A stretch of 64,000 nucleotides of DNA from NCBI GenBank assembly GCA_040758375.1, contig JBFLWE010000012.1, forward strand, positions 1-64,000, given 5' to 3'. This DNA is from CAMLIZ01 sp040758375. GTDB taxonomy: Bacteria > Pseudomonadota > Gammaproteobacteria > Burkholderiales > Burkholderiaceae_C. Below are positions 8,909-17,874 of this stretch, piece after piece (positions within the stretch are counted from its first letter, which is position 1; every line of letters begins with the position of its first letter). Made by a program: the position numbers and the translations under genes. The notes beneath the pieces were generated by a model. The model was not told the DNA's origin and did no database searches. It saw only the letters and a program-made list of their open reading frames with translations.

Positions 8909-9912
8909 GCGATGCCTCCCGCCTCCACCAGCGCCTGGCGCGCCAGCGCCTGCACCTCGCGCGGCGCGCGCGCCTTGAGCCGATGGTCCGACCACACCTG
9001 GCGCCAGCGGCGCGCGCCGGCCACGCCGTTCCACAGGCCCATCATGTGCCGGGCCACGTGGGACCAGGGCACACCGCGCGCGGCCTGCCGCTCCATGTAG
9101 GCCACCATGCCATCCTCCACCACCGAACGGTCCCGGCCGGAGGGCGGCGCGCCGAAGAAGCGCTCGTCCCACTCGGCCATGACCCAGGGGTTGTGGTAGG
9201 CCTCGCGCCCGAGCATCACGCCGTCCAGGTGCGCGAGCTGCTGCGCGACCTGATCGTTGGTCTTGACGCCGCCGTTGAGCACGACGGTCAGCTGCGGGAA
9301 GTCGGCCTTCAGGCGGTGCACGAACTCGTAGCGCAGCGGCGGCACCTCGCGGTTTTCCTTGGGGCTCAGGCCCTGCAGCCAGGCGTTGCGCGCGTGCACG
9401 ATGAACACCTTGCAGCCTGCCTCGGCCACGGTGCCGACGAAGTCGCGCACGAACTCGTAGCGCTCGGTGCGGTCGACGCCGATGCGGTGCTTCACTGTCA
9501 CCGGCAACGTGGTGGCGTCCAGCATGGCCTTCACGCAGTCGGCCACCAGCGCCGGCTCGTTCATCAGGCAGGCACCGAAGGCGCCGCGCTGCACGCGCTC
9601 GCTGGGGCAGCCGCAGTTGAGGTTGACCTCGTCGTAGCGCCAGCGCTCGGCCAGCCTGGCGCAGGCGGCCAGGTCCTCCGGCTCGCTGCCGCCCAGTTGC
9701 AGCGCCACCGGATGCTCCTCGTCGTTGTAGTCCAGGTGGCGCGGCACGTCGCCATGCAGCAACGCGCCGGTGGTGACCATTTCGGTGTACAGCAGCGCAT
9801 GGCGGGTGATGAGCCGGTGGAAGTAGCGGCAATGGTGGTCGGTCCAGTCCATCATCGGGGCGACCGACAGGCGCCATGGGCTGCGGGCTGCTGGGGTGTC
9901 TGTTGAGCTCAA
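8899..9912 (-). CDS. dusA: tRNA-dihydrouridine(20/20a) synthase DusA
   Basis: FMN-dependent tRNA-dihydrouridine synthase, 337 aa. It has the N-terminal SVAPMMDWTD, then MVTTGALLHGD, the catalytic-cysteine motif LNCGCPSERVQ, and TVKHRIG; DusA reduces uridines 20/20a in the tRNA D-loop. No ATG lies before the conserved MMDW. I chose the TTG at 9912 because GAGG sits about seven bases upstream and the start gives the short N-terminus normal for DusA. The frame is open to 10221, but that extension is Arg/Gly-rich and lies in the intergenic region. Confidence 0.9.
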   Translation of the reverse strand: MSSTDTPAARSPWRLSVAPMMDWTDHHCRYFHRLITRHALLYTEMVTTGALLHGDVPRHLDYNDEEHPVALQLGGSEPEDLAACARLAERWRYDEVNLNCGCPSERVQRGAFGACLMNEPALVADCVKAMLDATTLPVTVKHRIGVDRTERYEFVRDFVGTVAEAGCKVFIVHARNAWLQGLSPKENREVPPLRYEFVHRLKADFPQLTVVLNGGVKTNDQVAQQLAHLDGVMLGREAYHNPWVMAEWDERFFGAPPSGRDRSVVEDGMVAYMERQAARGVPWSHVARHMMGLWNGVAGARRWRQVWSDHRLKARAPREVQALARQALVEAGGIAWV

Positions 9913-10031
9913 CTGCGTATCCTCGGCTGCGGAAGCCGCAGCGCAGATTCTCGTATCTCCTGCTGAAGCACGGCCGGCGCCTCGCGCCCATCGCGCACCA
10001 TCCAACCGAGGGATCTTCACGCTCCGACCCC

Positions 10032-10050
10032 GCGGGCGGGGGACGCCCGC
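10032..10050. repeat. perfect inverted repeat in the leader of the O-antigen-ligase-like gene
   Basis: Seven-base arms GCGGGCG and CGCCCGC around a five-base loop, about 70 bp upstream of the ATG at 10121. It lies in a gene-free stretch (9913-10120) between the divergent dusA and ligase genes. There is no T run, so it does not look like a simple terminator. It may be an mRNA leader hairpin or an operator; function unknown. Confidence 0.45.
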
Positions 10051-10120
10051 TCCGCGGAGGCCAGCACGCCCGCGGATAGACTCGTCGGGCTTCGCGCCTG
10101 CGCCCCTCGGTCTGCCCTCC

Positions 10121-11389
10121 ATGCTGTTGCTGCTGCCCCTCTGGCTGTACCTGATCGCCCTGTTCATCGCTCCGCAGCTCTGGCTGGGGCCGTTCCTCAA
10201 CCTGCGGGTGGACCTGTTCATCTATCCGCTGTGGCTGGTCTGGCTGGCGGGCCGCGGCCGGCTGGGGTTGGTGTTCGCGTTCCGCGCGCAGGACTGGTTC
10301 ATCCTCGGCTTCATCACCTGGGTGGCGCTGAGCCTGGTCGCCAACCAGACACCGGCACACACGGCACTGGTGATCCAGTTCTACTTCAAGTGGTTCGTGC
10401 TGTACCGGCTGACGGCCGCCTCGATCGACTCGATCGACACGCTGCGCAAGGCCACGCACGCGATCCTGGTGGTGGTGGGGGTGGTGGCCATCGAGGCGAT
10501 CCAGCACCTGCACTCGCCCGAGGGGCGCGGCTGGGCCGGCCAGACCCACGGATGGGTCAACGAGCTCGCCGCCACGGCCGGCGTGAAAGCCCGCACCCGC
10601 TGGGTCGGCATCTTCGACGGCCCGGGCGTGTTCGCGGTGATGTTCACGATCGCGCTGCCCTTTGCGCTGCAGTACATCGCCCCGGTCTACGGCAAGTTCA
10701 AGCGCATGCTCGCCGTGGTGGTGTTGCTGCCGCTGTACGGCTACGCGGTGTTCAGCACCGGCTCACGGGGCGGATTCCTGGCCACGATCGCGGTGCTGGG
10801 TCTTTGGGTGCTGAGCCGCTACAAGGTGAAGATGAAGCACCTCATCATGGCCGGTGTGGTGGGCTCGGTGGGCCTGATGCTGGCGCCGGCCTACCTGACC
10901 TCGACCACCGACTCCAACCGCTCCGCCCAGCACCGGGTGGACATGTGGGGCGAAGGCGTCGAGATGGTCGAGCACAACCCCTTGTTCGGCATCGGGCGCG
11001 GCAACTTCGCGCGCTACACCGGCAAGCTGATCGCCCACAACTCCGGCATCGAGGTGATGGGCGAGACCGGCCTGGTCGGCCTGTTCCTCTGGGTGGGCGC
11101 AAGCTACATGGGCTTCAGGACGCTGCTGCGGCGCAGCCGCGAAACCACCGACCCGCGCGAGCGCGAGCTGCTGCTCGCGGTGGGGCTGTGCCTGGTCGGC
11201 TACCTGGTGAGCTCGCTGTTCGTGACGCTGGAGTACGAGACGCTCTACTTCATATGGGGCCTGATGGCCGGCGTGCGCAACTTCACCGAAGCAGAAAACC
11301 CCTTCACCAAGCGCGACGCCAAGATCATCGGCACCATCGTCGTCGGCTACTTCGTCGCGGTGAAGGGCTTCGTGATGCTGTATTACTGA
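10121..11389 (+). CDS. O-antigen ligase/polymerase family membrane protein (Wzy/WaaL-like)
   Basis: Polytopic inner-membrane protein of 422 aa with about ten or more hydrophobic segments. It carries the O-antigen-ligase family signature around FSTGSRGGFLATI and a large periplasmic loop with GEGVEMVEHNPLFGIGRG, near residues 270-320. The PEP-CTERM-associated O-glycosylation ligase group is a close alternative name. Expected role: transfer or polymerisation of lipid-linked glycan on the periplasmic face. Start chosen at 10121, where the hydrophobic N-terminus begins; the open frame before it is Arg/Pro-rich and not protein-like. It converges on the flippase gene, overlapping its end by seven bases. 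Confidence 0.8.
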   Translation: MLLLLPLWLYLIALFIAPQLWLGPFLNLRVDLFIYPLWLVWLAGRGRLGLVFAFRAQDWFILGFITWVALSLVANQTPAHTALVIQFYFKWFVLYRLTAASIDSIDTLRKATHAILVVVGVVAIEAIQHLHSPEGRGWAGQTHGWVNELAATAGVKARTRWVGIFDGPGVFAVMFTIALPFALQYIAPVYGKFKRMLAVVVLLPLYGYAVFSTGSRGGFLATIAVLGLWVLSRYKVKMKHLIMAGVVGSVGLMLAPAYLTSTTDSNRSAQHRVDMWGEGVEMVEHNPLFGIGRGNFARYTGKLIAHNSGIEVMGETGLVGLFLWVGASYMGFRTLLRRSRETTDPRERELLLAVGLCLVGYLVSSLFVTLEYETLYFIWGLMAGVRNFTEAENPFTKRDAKIIGTIVVGYFVAVKGFVMLYY

Positions 11390-12861
11390 AGCCGCTCGGC
11401 GCGCCGCCCGGTGAGCAGGCTGCGCAGCCCACCGGCCAGCACGCGCTTCTCGTCGGCCACCAGCTGCGTCTGATAGGCGGCCACCACGAAGCCGGCCCAC
11501 AAGGCGAGCTTCAGCGCCAGGCCCACCCAGCTGCCGGCCGGGATCCACCAGATCGGCACGTAGAAGACCACCAGCAACCCCGCCAGCAGCCAGAGGCGGC
11601 CAACGTCGTACTGCACCGCGAAATACCGCTGCGAGATGCGATGGGTGAGTACCACCGTCAACACCGCATCGAGCAGCGCCACCACGCATGCGCCCTGCAG
11701 GCCGAATGCCCAGACGAGCGGGAACAGCATTGCCAGCACGGCGGCGCTGCGGATGATGGTGATGGTGACGAGCTGCTGCGTGCTCTTGTTGACCAGGATG
11801 CCGGTCTGCAACAGGTAGTTGAGCACCTGCAGGCTGGCCGCCACCACCAGCAGCGGCATCAAGCCGGCCGCGGGGGCATAGGCCGGCGTGGCCATCCAGT
11901 GCAGCACGTCGCCGATGAAGTACACCAGCGCCAGGCTGATGGCCGCCAGCGCCGCCGCCATGTAGCGCATCACGTTCGCCTGGATGACGGGCGCATCATC
12001 GCGCTTCATCACGCTGAAGCGAAAAGCGCCATAAGCACGGCTGAACGGCTCGCCCAGCAGGTCGGAGATGAGCTTGGAGAACTTGAGCGCGAGCGCGTAG
12101 ACGCCCAGCGCCTCCAGCGACAGCAGGCGGTTCACCGCAAAGCGATCCAGGTTGCTGGACACCGCGGCGATGATGCTGACGTACAGGAACGGCAGGCTGT
12201 AGCGCAGCACCGGCATCAGCTTCTCGCGCTGGAAGCGCAGCCCGCAATGGCGCACCGTGTAGCCGCACACCACCAGCCATCCCAGGGCCACGGCCAGGAG
12301 GTTGCCGGTGAGCACACCTTCGACCCCGGCGTGGAACTTCCACAGCAGCACCGCGTTGGCGATGCACTGCACGACCAGCTTGGCGAAGGACACGGCGATG
12401 AAGAACACCGATTTCTCCACCGCCCTCAGGTACGCCAGGCCCACCTGCGATGAGAGCTCCAGCACGAGCGTGACCAGCACGAGTTGAAGCCCCAGCGCCG
12501 AGAGCTGCCCGTCCATCAGCAGGTTCATCACGGGGCCGGCTGCAAGGCCCACCACGGCCACCCCCAGGCCGCAGATCACCAGCGAGGCGATCAGGTTGGT
12601 GCTGACCACCGCACGGCGGTCTTCGTCCGCGTCGTACTCGAAGTAAAAGCGCAGCGTGGCGTGCGCGATGCCCACCGACAGCAGGCTGGAGACCACTGCC
12701 GAAACGGCGTAGAACAGCTCCAGCCCGCCGTACTCGGCCACGGTGAGGTAGCGCGTGTACAGCGGCAGCAGCAAGAAGGCGCCGAGCCGGTTCATCGCGT
12801 TGCCCAGCGCATAAATCGCCGAGTGCCGGAAGAACCGGCCCACGGCGCTGTTCGTCGACAT
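11383..12861 (-). CDS. polysaccharide flippase (Wzx/MATE-like oligosaccharide transporter)
   Basis: Protein of 492 aa with 12-14 hydrophobic helices and the polysaccharide-synthase/Wzx start pattern (FRHSAIYALGNAMNRLGAF, then LYTRYLTVAEYGGLELF). Expected to flip undecaprenyl-linked repeat units to the periplasmic side for the polymerase/ligase encoded convergently next to it. It is the last gene of the minus-strand polysaccharide block and begins 14 bp after the deacetylase gene ends. The ATG at 12861 gives a normal hydrophilic N-terminus; a much longer open frame upstream is the shadow of the deacetylase gene. Confidence 0.85.
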   Translation of the reverse strand: MSTNSAVGRFFRHSAIYALGNAMNRLGAFLLLPLYTRYLTVAEYGGLELFYAVSAVVSSLLSVGIAHATLRFYFEYDADEDRRAVVSTNLIASLVICGLGVAVVGLAAGPVMNLLMDGQLSALGLQLVLVTLVLELSSQVGLAYLRAVEKSVFFIAVSFAKLVVQCIANAVLLWKFHAGVEGVLTGNLLAVALGWLVVCGYTVRHCGLRFQREKLMPVLRYSLPFLYVSIIAAVSSNLDRFAVNRLLSLEALGVYALALKFSKLISDLLGEPFSRAYGAFRFSVMKRDDAPVIQANVMRYMAAALAAISLALVYFIGDVLHWMATPAYAPAAGLMPLLVVAASLQVLNYLLQTGILVNKSTQQLVTITIIRSAAVLAMLFPLVWAFGLQGACVVALLDAVLTVVLTHRISQRYFAVQYDVGRLWLLAGLLVVFYVPIWWIPAGSWVGLALKLALWAGFVVAAYQTQLVADEKRVLAGGLRSLLTGRRAERLQ

Positions 12862-12875
12862 GGAAGCTTCCTCTG

Positions 12876-13712
12876 TCAGGCGATGCCGAACACCTGGTCG
12901 ACCCGGCCCCACTGGAAATCGCGCAGCAGCGCCTTCAGGCGCGGTTCGGTGCGGCGCAGGTTGATGTAGTGGCGCAGCCGGGTCTTCAGGCTGGTGCCGG
13001 GCACCCGCGGTTGATCGGGGTCGATCTCCCAGGGGTGCAGGTAGAAGATGGCCGGGCGCGACTCGGCCTGGTTGAAGCGCCGGATGGCCCAGCGCGACAG
13101 CCCATACGGCGCCAGGCGGAAGTAGCCGCCCCCACCTGCCGGCAGGTTGCGTCCCAGCGCGCGCACCGTGGTGATCGGGATCTCGATCAGACCGTCGCGC
13201 GCCGCGTACGGAAAGCGCGGCGCATCGGGCATGCCGTAGTGGTCGTGCTGCACCGGGTAGACACTGGAGCTGTAGCGGTAGCCCGCCTCCACCAGCGTGT
13301 CGAAGGCCCAGAGGTTGCCGTAGCCGATCGAGAAGCTGGGGGCGCGGTAGCCTTTCACCTCGGCGCCGCCGATGTCCTCGAGCAAGTGCTTCGCATCGCG
13401 CACGTCGGCCAGGAACTCCTGCGGCGACTGCTCCGACGCGCGCAGGTGCGCGCTGCCGTGGCTGGCCAGCTCGTGCCCTTGCTCGACGATGCGGCGCACC
13501 ATCTGCGGATAGCGCTCGGCCACCCAGCCCAGCGTGAAGAAGGTGGCCTGCGCGCGCTGCTCGGACAGCACCTGCAACAGGCGGTCGACGTTGCGCTCCA
13601 CCCGGCAGGGCCACTGGTCCCAGGCCTCAGGCCGGATGTGCGGTGCCATCGCGGACACCTGGAAGTAGTCCTCGACGTCGATCGTGAGGGCGTTGCGGAT
13701 CGGGGGGTTCAT
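12876..13712 (-). CDS. XrtA/PEP-CTERM-associated polysaccharide deacetylase (DUF3473-type)
   Basis: NodB-type deacetylase of 278 aa. It shows LTIDVEDYFQVSAMAP (metal-binding Asp region), HELASHGSAHLRA (metal-binding His pair), KGYRAPSFSIG and the C-terminal FYLHPWEIDPDQPR typical of the DUF3473 extension of exosortase-associated deacetylases. Such enzymes remove N- or O-acetyl groups from nascent polysaccharide. No signal peptide is evident, so it is probably cytoplasmic. The start at 13712 is five bases beyond the stop codon of the outer-membrane-protein gene, which supports co-transcription. Confidence 0.88.
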   Translation of the reverse strand: MNPPIRNALTIDVEDYFQVSAMAPHIRPEAWDQWPCRVERNVDRLLQVLSEQRAQATFFTLGWVAERYPQMVRRIVEQGHELASHGSAHLRASEQSPQEFLADVRDAKHLLEDIGGAEVKGYRAPSFSIGYGNLWAFDTLVEAGYRYSSSVYPVQHDHYGMPDAPRFPYAARDGLIEIPITTVRALGRNLPAGGGGYFRLAPYGLSRWAIRRFNQAESRPAIFYLHPWEIDPDQPRVPGTSLKTRLRHYINLRRTEPRLKALLRDFQWGRVDQVFGIA

Positions 13713-13717
13713 CGGGG

Positions 13718-15391
13718 TCAGAAGCGGTGGCTCAAGCCGACGAGCAGCGTGGAGGCCTCGAACGACAGCACGCTGGCCACGTTGGTGCGCAGCCGGACGT
13801 ATCGCACGCCGGTGGTGAACGTGGTGGACGGCGAGAGCTGCCGGACCATGGTGAGGGCCACCGCGCCCTCGTCCGTGCGGGTGCCGGCCAGCGTGCCCAG
13901 CCCGGTGACACGGGAGCCGGTCAACGAGAAGTCGAGCGAGGTGGTCGGGTCGAGCCGGCGCGTGACGGTCAGCGCACCGCCGACCTGGCGGCTGTCGTCG
14001 TCGGTCGGTGGCAGCGGCCCCACCGACCCTTGCGTGATCTGCTTCAACAGGCGGGTGTACAGGTTCGTGGTCACCGAATGGCGCCGTCCGATCAGCACCC
14101 ACCGGACGTCCAAGGTGCTTTCCACTTGCGGATAGCCGGACGCGATGTCGATCACGCCGGGCAGTTCCATCGGGAACCCTCTGCGCCCCAGCAACTCTTC
14201 GCCCACCGAACGCGGCGGCGCAAAAGGCGAGCGAGGCGCTTGCTGCTCCAGGGCGCCCTCTTCGCCTTCGAGCGGCACCTCGGGCACCGCCCCCACGGCG
14301 GTGGGCACGTTGGGCAAGGGCGCCGAACGGGCCGCCAGGCTGGAAGCCAGCAGCGCGGCATCCGCCGCGGTGTCCACCCGGCTGAAAGCCGATGTGGCCG
14401 TCGTCGGCTCGCGGAACGCACGAAGGACGAAGGCGGCCTGCGGCGTGCGCAGGCGGATGTTCAAACGCCCCCCGGTGCCGAAGAACCGGTGTTCCGCACG
14501 GGCGGTCACATCGGTGCGGGTGCTGGGCGACCAGCGCAGAGCCACGCCGTACAGGTTTTCGGAGAAGCGCAGCACGTCGGAGGTGCCCCTCTCGCGGCCG
14601 CCGATCATCCCCAGTACCACGTCGATGGAATCGAAGGCGTAGCTGAGCTGCGCACGCCCGGACTCGATGGTGGTGCGCGTGTTCAGCACCGCCCCGGTGG
14701 TCCGGGCATCGTCGCGTCCGAGCTCGATGCCACCACCCAGCGGCACCGGGTCGCGGTCCAGCCGCAGCACGCTGGTCTGGCGGTGGATGTCCGTGCTGGT
14801 ATCACCGCCCCTGGCCGCGGTGGTGTTGACCACGAAGTCCTCCTCGTGGCGCGCGAGCAACTCCGCGCGCGGCGCAAAGCGCCAGCGCAGCAAGGGCGCG
14901 ACCCGGTACTCGGAGGTGGTGTGCCGGTTCTCCGACACGACGTCGCTCACGCGCACGCCGAACGGGTTGGACTCGGCCTGCCGGACCGTGGCGCTGGCGT
15001 CCAGGAACAGCAGGCGCGGCACCAGCGCGGCACCGACCACCGCATCGACCGAGGGCAGTACTTCGGTAGGCACGGTACCGCGTGCGGAGCCGACAACGCC
15101 GGCCGAGGCGTCCATGCGCAGGTTGAGCCGCGGGCCCACACCCGCCACCCGCAGCGACGGCTCCACCGTCAGCACGAGGTCGGCTTCCTTCGGCACCGTC
15201 GTGCCGGTGCCCGGCCGGCTGTTGTCGGTGAGTTCGGCACGCGTTGAAACCGCGGCTTCGCGGGTCCACACCTGCGCATGCGCTGCAGCCGCCACCAGCG
15301 TCATCTGGCTCACCACCGCAGCACATGCCCAGCCACAGCGGCGCGAGGACCCGATCGCGCGGGGACGCGGAGAGCCGAGGTGCGGTTTCAT
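13718..15391 (-). CDS. PEP-CTERM system-associated outer-membrane protein (TIGR03016-like)
   Basis: Protein of 557 aa with an N-terminal signal-like stretch ending at AHAQ (about residue 42) and a long alternating beta-strand pattern (for example ALRWSPSTRTDVTARAEHRF). It ends in SHRF, with a terminal Phe as in outer-membrane beta-barrels. These features and the locus position match the uncharacterised exosortase-associated barrel family. It may form an outer-membrane conduit or scaffold for the exopolysaccharide; no activity is known to me. Its ATG shares one base with the stop codon of the kinase gene (TGATG arrangement), indicating translational coupling. Confidence 0.75.
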   Translation of the reverse strand: MKPHLGSPRPRAIGSSRRCGWACAAVVSQMTLVAAAAHAQVWTREAAVSTRAELTDNSRPGTGTTVPKEADLVLTVEPSLRVAGVGPRLNLRMDASAGVVGSARGTVPTEVLPSVDAVVGAALVPRLLFLDASATVRQAESNPFGVRVSDVVSENRHTTSEYRVAPLLRWRFAPRAELLARHEEDFVVNTTAARGGDTSTDIHRQTSVLRLDRDPVPLGGGIELGRDDARTTGAVLNTRTTIESGRAQLSYAFDSIDVVLGMIGGRERGTSDVLRFSENLYGVALRWSPSTRTDVTARAEHRFFGTGGRLNIRLRTPQAAFVLRAFREPTTATSAFSRVDTAADAALLASSLAARSAPLPNVPTAVGAVPEVPLEGEEGALEQQAPRSPFAPPRSVGEELLGRRGFPMELPGVIDIASGYPQVESTLDVRWVLIGRRHSVTTNLYTRLLKQITQGSVGPLPPTDDDSRQVGGALTVTRRLDPTTSLDFSLTGSRVTGLGTLAGTRTDEGAVALTMVRQLSPSTTFTTGVRYVRLRTNVASVLSFEASTLLVGLSHRF

Positions 15392-16284
15392 CAGTAGTAG
15401 TAGCCGTAGCGGTTGTCGGCCACCGGTTCGGCGCAGCGGTTGAGCACCGTCACCACGTTGGGGCACTCGGACACCGCGGCGAAGGCCTCGTTCACCGAGG
15501 AGCGCGGCGTGTTGGCAGCCTCCACCACCATCACCACCTGCCCCAGCCGTCCGGCGAGCACCTTGGCTTCCGAGGTCAGCAGCAGCGGCGGCGCGTCGAA
15601 GATCACCACGCGGTCTGAATACCGGTTGGACAGATCGACCAGCAGGCGCTCCATCGCATCGCTGCCCAGCAGCTCGGTGGAGCGGGCGTTGCGGGTGCCG
15701 GCCGGCAAGAGCGACAGCTTCGGGATGTTGGTCCTCAGCATCACCTCCGACAGATCCAGCGATGGATCGGTCAGCACATCCAGCAGCCCGCGTCCGGGGG
15801 GCAGGCCCAGCCGGTCGAGCACCGCCGGGCGCACCACGTCGGCGTCGACGAGCAGCACGGAGGTGTCCACCTCCATCGCCATGCTCAGCGCCAGGTTGAT
15901 GGCGCAGAAGGTCTTGCCTTCGCGCGGCAGCGCACTGGTGACCATGATCAATCCGCCGCGATGCCCGCGCTGTCCCTGCGCTTCGCGTGCCGCACGCAGC
16001 AGCGGCTGCTTGATGTGCCGGAACTCCTCGCTCATCAGCGAGCGGGCATGGCTGGGCACGAGGAAGCCGTCGGCCTCCAGCTTCTGCAGGTTCAGCTCGA
16101 CCTCTGCCGAGCGGCGAACCGGCCTGTCGGCCCCAGGGGCCGGCACCACGCGCGGGCCCGGCGGCGACGTGCGGCTTTCGGCCATCGGCGCCGAGGGCCC
16201 GCCGCTGGCAGGCGCCTGGGGCACGCTCACGCCCGCGCGGTTCAGCTCCTCCAGCCGCTGGGCCGCCTTCTGGATGATGCTCAT
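15391..16284 (-). CDS. XrtA-associated tyrosine autokinase (CpsD/CapB/EpsG-like BY-kinase)
   Basis: Bacterial tyrosine kinase cytoplasmic domain of 297 aa. The P-loop is SALPREGKT (about 117-125), Walker A' is LLVDADVVRP (about 145-154) and Walker B is VVIFDAPPLL. The C-terminus carries a tyrosine cluster (NRYGYYY), the usual autophosphorylation tail. It has no membrane segments of its own and depends on the chain-length determinant encoded immediately upstream; the genes overlap by ATGA at 16281-16284. Role: cyclic autophosphorylation controlling polysaccharide chain length and export. An upstream in-frame ATG exists, but the overlap-coupled start at 16284 fits better. Confidence 0.9.
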   Translation of the reverse strand: MSIIQKAAQRLEELNRAGVSVPQAPASGGPSAPMAESRTSPPGPRVVPAPGADRPVRRSAEVELNLQKLEADGFLVPSHARSLMSEEFRHIKQPLLRAAREAQGQRGHRGGLIMVTSALPREGKTFCAINLALSMAMEVDTSVLLVDADVVRPAVLDRLGLPPGRGLLDVLTDPSLDLSEVMLRTNIPKLSLLPAGTRNARSTELLGSDAMERLLVDLSNRYSDRVVIFDAPPLLLTSEAKVLAGRLGQVVMVVEAANTPRSSVNEAFAAVSECPNVVTVLNRCAEPVADNRYGYYY

Positions 16285-17855
16285 GACGGAATCCTCAAAG
16301 GCGAAGCCTGCATTGCAATCCACACCAGCCACGCGCCCTGCAGCAACAGCAGTGTCAACGTGGCCGCGGCGAGTCGCCGGATGTCTGCGCGTGCCGCCAC
16401 CCGCGCACTCGGAAGCGCGACGGTGCTGACGGTGCCGATGACCGGACGGCCCACCGCTTCGCGCAGGGAATCGGTGTCGTGGAAGGTCGGGACCAGCTTG
16501 TCCTTCAGGATGGCCGCCCCCACCCCCGCGGCGATGCTGGCGATGATGCTGAGCAGCGCAAGCACGGTCTTGCCCGGAAACACCGGCGCCGGCGCCACCC
16601 GGGGCGGCTCGACGATGCGGAAATCGGCCAGCTGGTTCGACTCGTCCAGCTTCACCCCCAGCGACGCCGACTCGCGCCGGGACACCAGCAGGTCGTAGTT
16701 GCGGCGGATGACGTCGTAGTCGCGGTTCAGCTGTGCCAGCTCGGCCTCCACCTTCGGGATCTGGCCCGCACGCTGGCGCACCTCTTCGAGCTGCGCCTGC
16801 TGGGCCCCCAGCTGCGCGCGCAGGGACGCCACCTGCGCCTCGGATTCCGCCAGCGCGATGCGGATGCGCTGGTACACCGGGCTGGTCGCGGCGGCGCGCC
16901 CGCTCTTGGCGTTCTTGGCCCGAGCCTCGGCCTCCTGGCGCTTCTGGGCCTCGAGCTGCGCGATGATGCGGCGCGCGCTCACCACGTCAGGATGCTCGTC
17001 GGTGTAGCGGCGCAGCAGGTCGTCCAGCTGGCGGCGCTGCGCTTCCAGACGGGCATCAACCTCCGATTGCACGACGGGTCCGGTGGTCGCCAGCTCGACC
17101 GGCAGCTGCGGCTCTTCCTGTGCGAGCTCGCGCTTGTAGGCGTCGCGGGTCTGCTCGGCGGCGTTGAGCTCCAGGCGCAGCCGGTTGACCTGGTCCGACA
17201 GCGCCGACATGCGGCCGAAGTGGTCCTGGTTCGACATGCCCGTCACCCCGAAATTGCGCAGCTTGAATTCCTTGAGCCGGTTTTCGGCTTCGACCAGCTT
17301 GCTTTCGTAGGCCTTGATCTGCTCGTCGATGAAGCGGCTGGCGTCCTCCGAATCACGCCGCTTCTGGCCCGTGGTGGTGGCGACGAAGAGGTCGACCATG
17401 GACTCCACCATCTGCTGCGCCTTGACCCTGTCCTTGTCGCGGTAGGTGATGGTGTAGAGGTTGCCGGTGCCGCCCGCGCCTTCGACCTTGATCTCCTTCA
17501 TCAGGCGCGTCACCTGGCGTTCGTGCTCGATGGCGTTCTGCTGCACGGTGGGGCCGCCGGACTTGACGAGGATCTGCTCCACGTTGGGCCGCGACAGCAG
17601 GGTACGGGCCAGCATGCGCACCTGCTGCTCGATGTCGGGCTGATAGGCCAAGCCTTGCATCAGCGGCTTGAGCACCTTCTGGGTATCGACATACACCTTC
17701 GCGGTGGCCTCGTAGCGGTCTGACCACAGGCTCACTGCCAAGCCGAGCACCAGCGCCACGGGCCAGGCCACCATCACCGCGAGCCAACGCCACTTCCATA
17801 CGGCGCGCGCCAGCGCCATCGCCTGCTTGGTCAACTGGTTTGCGCCGCCGTTCAT
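16281..17855 (-). CDS. XrtA-system polysaccharide chain-length determinant (Wzz/PCP family)
   Basis: Protein of 524 aa with two membrane helices, near residues 24-44 and 440-460, flanking a long periplasmic coiled-coil region rich in Glu/Gln/Arg (about 170-400). This is the PCP-2a pattern. VYVDTQKVLKPLMQGLAYQPD near the N-terminus is typical of the exosortase-associated chain-length family, as is a Pro-rich EPPRVAPAPVFPGK before the second helix. It regulates polymer length and recruits the BY-kinase encoded next. It starts 19 bp after the export-lipoprotein gene. Confidence 0.9.
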   Translation of the reverse strand: MNGGANQLTKQAMALARAVWKWRWLAVMVAWPVALVLGLAVSLWSDRYEATAKVYVDTQKVLKPLMQGLAYQPDIEQQVRMLARTLLSRPNVEQILVKSGGPTVQQNAIEHERQVTRLMKEIKVEGAGGTGNLYTITYRDKDRVKAQQMVESMVDLFVATTTGQKRRDSEDASRFIDEQIKAYESKLVEAENRLKEFKLRNFGVTGMSNQDHFGRMSALSDQVNRLRLELNAAEQTRDAYKRELAQEEPQLPVELATTGPVVQSEVDARLEAQRRQLDDLLRRYTDEHPDVVSARRIIAQLEAQKRQEAEARAKNAKSGRAAATSPVYQRIRIALAESEAQVASLRAQLGAQQAQLEEVRQRAGQIPKVEAELAQLNRDYDVIRRNYDLLVSRRESASLGVKLDESNQLADFRIVEPPRVAPAPVFPGKTVLALLSIIASIAAGVGAAILKDKLVPTFHDTDSLREAVGRPVIGTVSTVALPSARVAARADIRRLAAATLTLLLLQGAWLVWIAMQASPLRIPS

Positions 17856-17874
17856 GTCACTGCACCTCTGAAAC

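Noticed and set aside
6140..9100. 986-codon plus-strand open frame through three genes
   Set aside because: It runs in a different frame through puuC and EamA and antisense to mtnP and dusA, and its composition is not protein-like.
11383..13614. Flippase read as a 743-aa protein with an N-terminal extension
   Set aside because: The extension is the antisense-like shadow of the DUF3473 deacetylase gene; the ATG at 12861 gives the standard flippase N-terminus.
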